A stretch of DNA of 64,000 nucleotides. It comes from Sporodiniella umbellata. Taxonomy: Eukaryota > Mucoromycota > Mucoromycetes > Mucorales > Rhizopodaceae. Of this stretch, positions 46,189-56,454 are shown one piece after another (position 1 is the stretch's first letter; every line of letters starts with the position of its first letter). Under the pieces are notes generated by a model. That model saw nothing but the letters and a program-made list of their open reading frames with translations. It did no database searches and had not been told where the DNA came from. The position numbers were made by a program, and so were the translations under genes. Location: NCBI GenBank assembly GCA_025677835.1, contig JAIXMR010000080.1, positions 60,780 through 124,779 on the forward strand. The letters are read 5' to 3'.

Positions 46189-49100
46189 CTATTGCGGATG
46201 AACTCTATAATTTACCGATTCACTAACAACAGATGAAGCAGTACGTCCAGGGGCCATAATATATTCGTCTAAGCCTGGTAAGTCGGGTTCAAATGATATG
46301 ATAATTCGAATGGATATCGCATTGACGCTTTGCCACGACGATAATGAAAGCTCAACATGAGTTGAAAGCGTATAGTCGAGTGGTTTGTTGGGTCGGAAAT
46401 CGTCAGGAGATGGCCAGAACACATGAGAAGATTGGTCTGGTAACACAATCTAATAAACAGGTACATTAAAAAAATATTTCTGTTTTCAACTTCTTACCTC
46501 CACGGCAATAGAATTCACATCGTCTATATTAAATACATCTGCCTCAACATCCAGTTTTAAAGGATATGCTGAGATATAGCTATATGGCTTATCTGGGTTT
46601 GCTAATGGAGAAGTGATCACAGCTGATGATTGCTTCACCAGGTTTTTCAAAGGGATAGGTAAAGGTAGAAAAGTCTAATACAAAACACATCAGTACCACA
46701 CACCTGCCAAAAAATCAAGCACTTACAGTAATAAAAGAGTAGAGAGCTGATATGCTTGATGTGTTGGGCGATTCTATGGCTTTCTCTAGATCACTGTAAA
46801 GCGGGTCTAGTGAGCTCTGTTGAAATCTCCTAAGGAAATACCGTTTCTTTTTTTTTAGTAAACAATCAACAATGTCGTTTTTTTTTTTTAATATTTACTT
46901 TTGCACAAGTTCTACGCGCTTCAGAGTGGCTTTCAACATATTTTTTATGTCAAATGAGTTTGACATATGCTTCAATACACTAAATAACCAAACCATGTTA
47001 CCCAGTAGTCTAAACTGGGCTGCTGCATGTAAGGTATCTGTAGGCAATCCCAGAAACGTATACTCAATTGTATAGGCGTACTTAAAAAGCAAAGCAGCCT
47101 CTTTTTGTACTGCAGAGGAAAAGTTTCCAGAAAGATGGCTTTGTTTCATTCTGATCATAATCTTATAACATTCAATATATAGTTGGGCTAGCTCTGACTT
47201 TCCAGAATCCACAGGTTTTAAGCTCGCCACATATTTGAAATTTCTACTCAATTAATACACCTGTATTCAACTGTATTGACTCCTCTTTCTCCTTTCCGTA
47301 AAAAACTCACCTTGCGGCTGCGTCCAGGGTAACCAATGATACATCGTACTGACTTTTCTTATGTAGTGTAATTTGAAGAGTCTCAAGCATATTTTCGGTA
47401 GCCTTCATATAAATTTCTGCATCGCTTGATACCCTTTTCTTTTCAGACTCACTAAACGTCATAGGAAGACAATCTACATCTCCTTCGAGCTGAATGCCAG
47501 CTGTTTTATATAACTTTCTCAGGTTTGGAAGGCACTCTGGATATTTGCTTTTGAAATACGCAAAATGTCGAAAGATATACTTTGGTAAAGTTCTCAGTAG
47601 TTTGTGGTTAGAGACACAGGCATTTGCAATCAATATTACATATGCTGTATACATCAAATCATCCACGTTAGCTTCTCTTGGTAGATAGCGCTTGTCCAGC
47701 TTGAGTAATGAAGGGGTCAAATCCTCCATATAATCATCATGACGTTTACCAATTTTCCCTAGCGACCTGTAAATTGACAAAATATCCTGAGGGTATCGTT
47801 TCATGTTAGCTTCCAGAGCTTCCAAGAGTGTAGCTAATGTATTTTTTTGGGTAAGGCGAACGACTGTCAGGAGATCGTGCGAAGCGTGTCGAGCCACAGG
47901 GTCACTATCTTCAAAGGCCCCAACAGCAATCTCTAATTGCTCTTCGTCTAATTGAACCAAAGATCTCGTGCCTATCTTTCGTAAACTTTGTATTGCATTT
48001 ACTCGAATTTTATCAATTTCGTCGTTAAACATATCTACCAAGTTCTCTACAGCCTTTTTTGTCAACTCTTCGTTATACATACATAGTTCGCAAATTGAGT
48101 CTAAAAATGTTTAGTTTTTTCTTTTCTTATCAACATAGATATACATATAGAAGTTTGATATACGCATATATATAATCGAGTACCTATAGATGCATATCTC
48201 ACTTCTTGGTATTCGTCTTCAAGTCCGTGAATAAATGCACCGCATGCACCTGAATCAAGTATATGAAACTCATCTGACTCAACGTCAAAATCACCTTCAG
48301 CTACTGGTATCACGCCGTTGGTGTACTTTGTTGTATAAAAGTTGATCAATTATCGGTTATCTTTTCTTCTTTTGCTTGTCCAGAGTATGTACCTTTTTTT
48401 GTTGTTGTTTGTATCGAGGAATGTTTCTTTTGAGGTGAGACATGATTTGTTTGCTGAAAGTCTGCTGAAGCATATCAGAACCTACGTTCTGGTAGGATGC
48501 CATCATTACACAAGCCTTAGTCCGAATAACAACAGTAGCGTCGTTGACCAGATCGCATACTTTGTTGAATGCATCATCTATTAGCCGGACAGTCTCGTCC
48601 AACTGCTCGTGGTCTAATTTCATTCGGTGCTCCGGGTAAAGTGAACTTAAGACGCTAACAAACATATAACTGAATTAAAGAGAGAGCATAGAAGCACTAT
48701 TTACCCCATAAGATTAAGCCCTCCCATCCGCACTTCTTCATAGTCGTCTCTTAAAGCTGATACTGATAGTTGATAGATCGATAGGTCCAGCGGGCATCCT
48801 CTTAAATGCATCTGTACAAGCGAATCCAGAGCGCTCTGTTTACAAGCCAATTAGTAATATTACTCTTCCAAAGTTTTATCACCTACCTTTCTCACTCTTG
48901 GCTCATGATCTTGGGCATAGTGGCTCACCATCCTTTGTATTTCCATGGGAGACATGCTATTCCTTTTAAAAGCAGATGGCATCAGTGATAAAAGTGGTAT
49001 TGCTCCCGCTCGAACTTTGTGATGTGTATTGGATAGATCGGCGATCAGATGGTTAAATAGAGTTTCTGCTTCCTTTTCAGTATTGATATATCGTCTCTAA

Positions 49101-49826
49101 TAATAGTGTTCAGCTTTTTGATCTACCAAGTGTGAATAGACATAAACATTACTTTAAGTATATTCCCCATGCAATTGTATATTAAATATTTCACTTTGGT
49201 TGACTCTGTCTCGAGCTAAATAACATTAAGAAAAAAACCAAAATCCAAGCTATAGACTACTCTCTTACTTGAGATAATAAACGTTGAAAGATGCATTGGG
49301 CATTGACGTTTGGAAAGTGACAGCATTTCTCTAAAAGCAGAATAGTCATGGCCTATTGAAAAGTCAGTCGATAGCCGTATGGTTGTTGTTCCACTCCCTC
49401 TGTTTTTCTTTTTTTCTTTTCTTTTTTACTTTAGTATCTGTATCGGCTTCAATATCGAGTCGATGAGTGAGCGCTTGAACAACAAGTTGTTGCTGTTCTA
49501 TAGATGCAAAAAAAATGTACCGAGATATGATTAACAAACTCTACTTGGACAAACCATCAGTTATCAAAATCAAAGAAGGTATATATACTTGCTTTGATGC
49601 GCTCCTCTATTATAGTTGAATCTAGCCCTTCCAAGCTAAACTAAAGGGTTTGTTAGACAGTAAAAAACAAGTAAAGGGGTACCTTTGGCCATTGATGGGT
49701 TGCAAGATCTGGAATAAGGACACTCAATGCACACCTAAGAAGCGTGTCAATTAATGATCCGCAAGTTTTAAAGTTACTCTACTCCTGTTGATCTGTCAAC
49801 TCTGGCTTTTCTAATGCACGTTTCAT
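46189..49826 (-). CDS. INTS4: Integrator complex subunit 4 (INTS4) homologue
   Basis: HEAT-repeat scaffold that in animals binds the INTS9-INTS11 endonuclease, processing snRNA 3' ends and attenuating Pol II. About 15 exons, phases matched at each join, give roughly 950 aa. Seen: N-terminal HEAT arrays (HHKVRAGAIPLLSLMP, DDYEEVRMGGLNLMG), then a stretch close to animal INTS4: GACGAFIHGLEDEYQEVRYASI-DSICELC, AVENLVDMFNDEIDKIRVNAIQSLRKIG, AFEDSDPVARHASHDLL, and DDLMYTAYVILIANAC...YIFRHFAYFKSKYPE. The C-terminus (about 46189-46800) is beta-rich. INTS4 is not known from model yeasts, so this retention is notable. The first exon encodes only about 14 residues and its donor (GA|GTAGAG) is weak, so the extreme N-terminus may be wrong. 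Confidence 0.9.
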
Positions 49827-49954
49827 TGATGCTTTTTTTTTTTTTTTTGCAAAAACAAAATAAAATATTCGGCACGTGAGGCTGCAGAAAGTGAATAACG
49901 ATACTAGAAAAAATGACTCTTTAAGGAGTTTCTTTTTTTTTTTGGTCATTTTAA
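49827..49954. promoter_or_regulatory. Bidirectional promoter, INTS4 / Trp-rich protein
   Basis: Only 128 bp separates two divergent ATGs. It holds T and A runs flanking a GC-containing centre with CACGTG at 49873-49878, a perfect E-box palindrome that could bind a bHLH factor. Confidence 0.5.
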
Positions 49955-51391
49955 ATGTCACCTTTTGGATTTATATTTTCAATTCAAGGCTTTTTATCAA
50001 TTTTACTATTTTTGCTATTTTTTTTTACTGTTCGAGATTACCCTCAATGGAAAACTGGTAGCCGCCCTGAAAAACCGTCTGTTCAAACACTACCCCAAAA
50101 TGCATCGCTCGCTCAATATATCCTTGTTACACCGTTTGCTGCGATTTATGTCATTGGTCGACTCATTTTGGATACCATTCGCTATAGCATTTATTACAGT
50201 ATATGGTGCATGGAAAAGTCTTGGCCTCATATAGACGATTGGCTTTTTGAAACTATGACTGTTCGTTTACCTCGAAAGCTCCACCAACTTCAGCAATGGT
50301 GGACTGAAACTGGTCAACCTAAACTTAAAGCTCACCAAACTCATTTTGTGAAGCACACAGGCCCTCGTATTTTAGAAGCTATTGAGGCAGGCGGACTGAT
50401 GGTTTATCAATTCGGGTGTGTCTTACAGTCTATTGCTCAAAGGTTCATAGTTGTGTGGAGACGATTTGCAGCGTCACATAATTGGAAACAGCTAGCAGAA
50501 GATTTATGCGAGGCCATATTTGGAGTAGTAGCAGCTTTATGGCGTCTGGCTGAGCTAGGCTATCGTGGGTGCTATCAAGCTACTATATCGATCAAAGAGG
50601 ATATAATATGGTTAGGCACATGGGTACCTCCAATTTTGGATCGACTATTCTCAGCGTTACATTGGATGGCTGTTCGACTACAGATCTTGGTAGGGCCGAT
50701 GGTTTGGATCAAAGAAAATTTGGTTTCTCCTACCTTAGGGCGCGTATTGATTCTGTGTATAAAAGGCATTGACCATTTACTTCTGCTAATTCAGAATAAT
50801 TCACATCGACTGGAAAAGATCTACCGATTTTTGTTACCTCAACTAGTCTGGTTACTTACAGATACAGTACAGACTGGATCGTACTCGGCAGCTGTGATTG
50901 AACGAGTTTACCAAGAAACTAAACCTGTATTTGTACTGTTTGTAAAGTATGTCTTGCCACGTCTTTCGGCCGGATACAGAAAGCTAAGGAACAACACACT
51001 GCTTTGGCTCTCTCCGGTCTGGTCTTACGTGATACCTTATATCCAAAGTATTGCAGACCCTATAGTTTTAGGGATTCAAATAGGATATAACAAGTTAACA
51101 GATAGTCTATGGCTTCTTCTTCCCTTTGTACGATCAGCACTTACACATTGCATTTCGTGGGCTGCAGCTTGCACTAATCAAATGTATCTCGGAGCTCAAC
51201 AATGGCTTGCTAGACAAGCACCTGTGTTGTCGCTCTACCTACAGAAAATATATGACTATAACTGGGAGGGATGGAGCCAAGCTATAATACAGACCAGTAC
51301 AGAAATTTACCAATGGACTTCTGAGCAATCACAATCATTGTATGCATCCCTTGAGCGATCTCTGACTACATGGGCAGACGAAAAAAAATAA
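49955..51391 (+). CDS. Trp-rich membrane-associated protein, unknown function
   Basis: Not recognised. A single exon, 478 aa, intronless among intron-rich neighbours. Seen: an N-terminal hydrophobic segment (residues 5-24, FGFIFSIQGFLSILLFLLFF), a Pro-containing link, a second hydrophobic stretch (about 55-80), then about 400 residues of amphipathic helices unusually rich in Trp, Tyr and Leu (repeated patterns such as LHWMAVRLQILVGPMVW, LLPQLVWLL, PVWSYVIPYI), with few charged clusters, and an acidic-basic end. The pattern suggests peripheral packing against membrane or lipid droplets through wide amphipathic helices; no enzyme motif is visible. ATG at 49955 is the first in frame. Confidence 0.8.
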   Translation: MSPFGFIFSIQGFLSILLFLLFFFTVRDYPQWKTGSRPEKPSVQTLPQNASLAQYILVTPFAAIYVIGRLILDTIRYSIYYSIWCMEKSWPHIDDWLFETMTVRLPRKLHQLQQWWTETGQPKLKAHQTHFVKHTGPRILEAIEAGGLMVYQFGCVLQSIAQRFIVVWRRFAASHNWKQLAEDLCEAIFGVVAALWRLAELGYRGCYQATISIKEDIIWLGTWVPPILDRLFSALHWMAVRLQILVGPMVWIKENLVSPTLGRVLILCIKGIDHLLLLIQNNSHRLEKIYRFLLPQLVWLLTDTVQTGSYSAAVIERVYQETKPVFVLFVKYVLPRLSAGYRKLRNNTLLWLSPVWSYVIPYIQSIADPIVLGIQIGYNKLTDSLWLLLPFVRSALTHCISWAAACTNQMYLGAQQWLARQAPVLSLYLQKIYDYNWEGWSQAIIQTSTEIYQWTSEQSQSLYASLERSLTTWADEKK

Positions 51392-52930
51392 ACAACTGGT
51401 TATTGTATATTTCTATTTTGTAAAACATGTTGAGATTGAAAGCCTAAAGCGATATAAAATAATGCGTCAAGCGTAGGTTCAGGAAGATCTAATTATAGAA
51501 CCTTTTGAAAAAAATTGATTTTTGTACAATGCAGTCTACATAACAGACTGAACTAGGACAAGACCAACCTTTTGAAAATAAGTTTTGTAAACTGTCTAGT
51601 GTTCTTAGACGATAGATGCTTGAAATAGCGCCAATATTGAATACAGTTGTAAAACAAAGAATACAGAGACCAAGTAAGTGTAACCAACTGTGGCTCGGTT
51701 TGTTTATTTTAGTCGATGAAACATTGCTTCTGTTTTATTAAGACGAAAATATCTATGGCATGAATGTGCGACCTGTTGACTCAATTATTTACGGAGACCG
51801 GCTTTTGTTTTTTTATTCATAGAGAGCAATTTATATATATAATATGGCATAGAAACACAAAGGAGCTTACAGTACGATGCTTTTGGATCAACCATTGGCT
51901 TTTCTTTATTGAATCAAACTCTATAGAAAAAGAAAAATTGTAATTATTAGTTCTTGAGAATTTGATTGTCACCAGTATTCTTGCCTATCTACTACTTACT
52001 AAAAAAAGAAACAAAAAATACTCAGATTCTTTACCTATAATGGGCCAGGCGATATTTGTATGAGCGATTTGCTGACTCACCAACCAACTAATACCTCTAT
52101 CCTAACTTTGTAATTTGTTTCTTATATTTATTGTTTAGCTACAAGAAAAAAAAAACAGCCGTAGGCCTGCTTATACAAAACAAAAGCCGACAAGGATATT
52201 CTTATTGATGGACGAATAATAGATAAGCCAAGGATCCCCATTGTTTTACTAGCGGTAGGTACTTCTGTATAAAAAACGATTCGAGTTTTTCATTGTCTTA
52301 CTTTTTTTTTATATCACCTAAACTATAAACATAAGGCTTAACGAGGAAGAGGCAATGAAATAGATTAGTTTTGCAAAAAAAAAAAAAAAAAAAAAAAGCT
52401 TTAGAATGCCTTAGACATTCTCTAAATTATTTGGTTACTCATTCAGAAAGCTCCTCAATATGCTTTACAATGCTGCGCTTCATAGAGTTCTGTAATTTTC
52501 AAATAGAATGCTTGAATACAATGTATGAACAACTGTTTTTGTTTGAAAGACAATCGATGGACATTCTTTTTTAGGCAAACCAGTGTCAAACATCAATAAA
52601 CTTCTTCCCAAAGTCCGACTTTGCTTTCAAATGTATATCTATATACATATCCGCTCAATTGGTAGTAAAATCACTATCGTTACGCCTACTAACAAAAAAA
52701 GAAAAAGAGAAGAAATCGCTAGTCGATCAACTTTTCTAGCCGTTTTTATCGTTTTCTTGTTATGCATGCACTCATTCCTTTACTGTCATTATAGTCATTG
52801 GAGAGTTTGAATTTCCCGCCACATTTATATTTGATGCGCAGAGCAATCGGAGATTACTGGCTTGTCTTTTCTTTTTTCTTTTTTCATTATTATTGCTATT
52901 TTCATTTTTTTTTTTACTTTTCTTTTTAAT
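51392..52930. other. Intergenic, 1.5 kb, no gene seen
   Basis: Follows the Trp-rich gene and precedes a Rho gene in tandem. AT-rich with an 18-20 nt A run near 52375. Short frames at 52371-52810 lack splice support and codon bias. No tRNA or snRNA signature noticed. Confidence 0.55.
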
Positions 52931-53712
52931 ATGAGCTTTTGTTGCGGTAAAAACGAGGAACGAGGAACTGTGAGCAGAAAACTAGTTGTATGCGGTGATG
53001 GTGCTTGTGGGAAAACGTCCCTATTAAGCGTATTTACAAGAGGTTATTTTCCTCAGGTACAGTTTCCTTACTCAACATTTCAAGGTTGCTCACAAACAAG
53101 CACAACTTAGGCATATGAGCCAACAGTATTCGAAAACTATGTGAAGGATATAACGGTTGGGGACCAAACAATACAACTCTCTTTATGGGATACAGCAGGA
53201 CAGGAAGAGTTTGATCGAATACGGCTATTGTCTTACGCAGATACACATCTATATGTTCTATGCTTCTCTGTTGAAAACCGAGATTCTTTAGAAAACATCA
53301 GAGAGAAATGGCTAGAGGAAGTGACTGACCATAGTCCATATGCGAAAATAATTTTGGTTGCTTTGAAGTGTGATTTAAGAGAAGAAAAACAAGATTGTAT
53401 ATCGTATGAAGAGGTAAGCTTCTATTGTTCCTTATTTTCTTTTTTTTTAGAGAAAGAAATACACTTATTGACATTCAATGATAGGGACTAGAAATGGCTA
53501 ACAGTATAAACGCCGCAAGATATCTTGAATGCTCCTCAAAACATAATCGCGGAGTAAAAGAATGCTTTGAGCAAGCTGCCAAGATAGCACTTTTAGGTAC
53601 ATCGTGACATCATAATGATCACAAAACAATTTATTTATAACCTCTTTTTTATTTATATATAGTAAAACCCAGAGGGTCGGACAGATCAAAATCCAGCTGC
53701 GTCATTCTTTAA
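52931..53712 (+). CDS. Rho-family GTPase (Rho3-like, CVIL prenyl box)
   Basis: Four exons (52931..53056, 53111..53413, 53485..53596, 53663..53712) give 196 aa. Seen: a Cys-containing N-terminus (MSFCCGKNEERG) that could be palmitoylated, P-loop GDGACGKT, effector YEPTVFENYVKDI, switch II WDTAGQEEFDRIR, insert region after LKCDLREEK, ECSSKHNRGV, and C-terminal CVIL, predicted geranylgeranyl site. N-terminal cysteines and the YEPTVFENYV core fit Rho3, a polarity and exocytosis regulator. Differs from the Rho at 27435 in effector loop and prenyl box, so the two are old paralogues rather than a recent duplication. Confidence 0.93.
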
Positions 53713-53919
53713 AGTCATTAATAACCCAATGTCTCTCGGCCTCTATCTATTCATATTATCTCTATAAACGAAAATACCAAAACCTTTATTAGTAAACCCC
53801 TGTGTATATTATGTCTAATTAGCATATCCAATAATAATAATAAAAAAACATGCAATTTGTTGGAAAACATAACTTTAGTCATACGTTGTCTTGGCAATGC
53901 CTGCAGTGCGTTTTATTGT

Positions 53920-56063
53920 TTATTCACCATGGCAACAAGACGAAGCAGTCACTGTATCCAGCGTAGACGTTGCAGCCATAGGCTGCGGTGTACTAAGAAA
54001 AGTAGTCAGCGCAACATGATTAGGAGAACGCATCGTTTTGGTGGGCAAGTGGGTTGAAGAGGAAGGAGAAAACACAGTAACAACATCACCATTCTGTTTA
54101 GGCTGTAAGCGGTGACAGCCATGGTGTTCAGGCTCTTCGTCGTCTGACTTTGGTTTCAAGCTGCCTCCGCCACCATTGGCAAAAGAAGAGATCGACAACA
54201 TAGAAATCGATTTAGGCCCACAGTTGACAGAGGTGGTAAGTATGGCCTGAATAAAATAATGAATATTAGGCAAGGTGTGCCTAAGATCCATAACAATAAG
54301 TCCATATGCATTCATAAGCTGTATACGGTCATTGTATATAATGTGTAATAAGTCGTTAGATATGTAAAGGGACTAAATACCAGTTACCTGCTCAATATTT
54401 TTGTTCAATAGAAACACGCCAAACTCATATCTATATGGATCAACACCTTTTGCATAAAGTGGAAATCTATACCAGGCGTTACAAAATAAATATATACACT
54501 TTGTTTCTTACTCTCTGTATCCTGATATCAAAGATATTAAATCTTTGATGGTTGCTCTTGATCCCATATACTTTGTGGGGTATCTTAGGGGAATCTCTAG
54601 GTAGAAAGCCAGCAGGGAGACCAAGTGTACAGTAAACCCTAAAGCGGTTGCGATTGACTCATTATTCTTGCCGTCATGGCCTGAGTTAGGTAAACACACA
54701 CCGCGTATAGAAAACTGTTGCGAGTCATCGTAGGACTTATTTTGATATCAAAAAACAATTTTTTTTCTTTACAGATAGGGTATTATGAATTTTACCTGCT
54801 CTATAGGGTATATACAAAATAAGTCAGCTACAAGCTCTTTCCTTCTTTTGTTCAAAGCTTGAAACTTGTTGTGCCTCATTTTCATGTTGCTATCTAACGT
54901 TCTGTGGTTATCCTCTAAGCCTTTAAAACTTGATTTACACGAGCCCATAGATAGCTTTAGTTGGTTTTTTCTTGATTCTATGCTTTCTCTCACACTTTTC
55001 AGTTTTTCTTTCAGGGTATGGTTTCTCTTTTTTTGTAGTATCACTTTCGATTCCAGCTCTACCAGACTACATTTATGGTGATCTATTGTTCGGTTTAGCC
55101 GTAGGCCATCGTCGCTCTTTTTAAGCATGTCCTCAGCACTATCTCGAACCTCAGCTGATGATCGTTTGGTATCAAATATACAGTCCTTCAAAGTATTCAG
55201 CCTTGTATATGATATAAGTACGTGTTTACATATATATATATATACATGTATACATATTTTCATGTTTGACTCTACTTGATTATATGGCTATATGTGTACG
55301 ATCTCTTAAGCTAAATTAAAACCGGGTTAATTGTAAACTTCTTTGATACCTATAAAATTTATCAAGCTAACCTTGGATGTATCTGTCTTTTTTTCTAAAG
55401 AGCCTGGCCTTCTGTTGGCAATATCTTCAGAGCAATAGAAACCGTCTGCCAACTCCAACACAACGGTGTTTTCTGGAAATTTGTAATAGATAAGATCAGA
55501 AAACTAATAGGAACTGTATAAGTAAAACCATACAAAGCATGGTATGAACCAAATATCATATTTTACTTGCCGAATTCCCTATTTTTGAAAGCAGACCCAA
55601 ATCTAAATGCCATTCTACAATCAGTCTCAACTCTTTATCGTGCTCCATAGCTCTTTTTCCCCATAGCCGAACAACCACTTTACTAAGAGAAAAATCAAAC
55701 CAGTCAATTAAATGAGGTTGGATTATCAAACGAAAGGCCGGGTTTTTTGTATTGGCAACTGTCTCGCTTGTGTAAAATGCTGGTGCTGTAGCATTTAAGT
55801 GAAGGGTAAAATGAGCCTGAAGTAACAAGGAGTTCTCGTTCGCTTCAGGCTTTTCACCTTTTTCTGATTCAAGAGTGTTCTTTTTGTGTTTCTCTATTGG
55901 TTCTTTATGGAATTGACTTTTCCATACAATGTTTCTACCGTAAATGGAGTGGATGTGTCGTATCCTTTGCTAAATAAAGAATCCTGTTGATATACGATTC
56001 ATATAAAGACGTTTTCTTTAGACATACTAGTCCTGAATCACTGAAAGATCTGTTTTCTAGCAT
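53920..56063 (-). CDS. VPS38: UVRAG/Vps38-like PI3-kinase complex II subunit
   Basis: Regulatory subunit of the Vps34 PI3-kinase complex in endosome and vacuole traffic. Starts with a 36-nt exon (56063-56028, MLENRSFSDSGL), then 55969 onward. Seen: QRIRHIHSIYGRNIVW, a C2-like beta domain (FTLHLNATAPAFYTSET, FRLIIQPHLIDWFDFSLSKVVVRLWG, NTVVLELADGFYCSED), a long coiled coil with RRKELVADLFCIYPI, then FSIRGVCLPNS, ATALGFTVHLVSLLAFYLEIPLRYP, FPLYAKGVDPYRYEFGVFLLNKNIEQ and a Ser/Thr/Pro-rich tail. These are the UVRAG landmarks in order. One stretch around 55210-55370 could not be spliced unambiguously and may hold an extra small exon. Atg14 is less likely because the C2-like N-terminus is present. 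Confidence 0.87.
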
Positions 56064-56454
56064 TTTTAGATAGCTATGATAAATAAATAATAAAGAAAAG
56101 ATAGAATGGTTTTTCTGTAGGTTTCCTTTTTAGCGTTTTAGACTACCACTGTTTGCTTTTAAAAGTCAACACCATTCGTCTCTAGTTTGACTTCCGACGA
56201 GTATGTACAAACGCTTTTGCTAGAAAATATGACATTTGATCTAAAGCAGATAGCTGAATAAGTTTACGGAAAGCTCTTTGCGTTTTTGTATGTATGTATG
56301 TCTATTTTTTTTTTTTACCGTGCTCTAGCTTTGAGTATAAAAAAAAAAAAAAATATAGATTAAGAAAAGGTATCGCGCAACTAAAACAGTATGAAGGTGT
56401 ATTTATTATAAACAAGAGTTTTTTATGAGTAAGTATGAGAATGCCTCTATCTAT

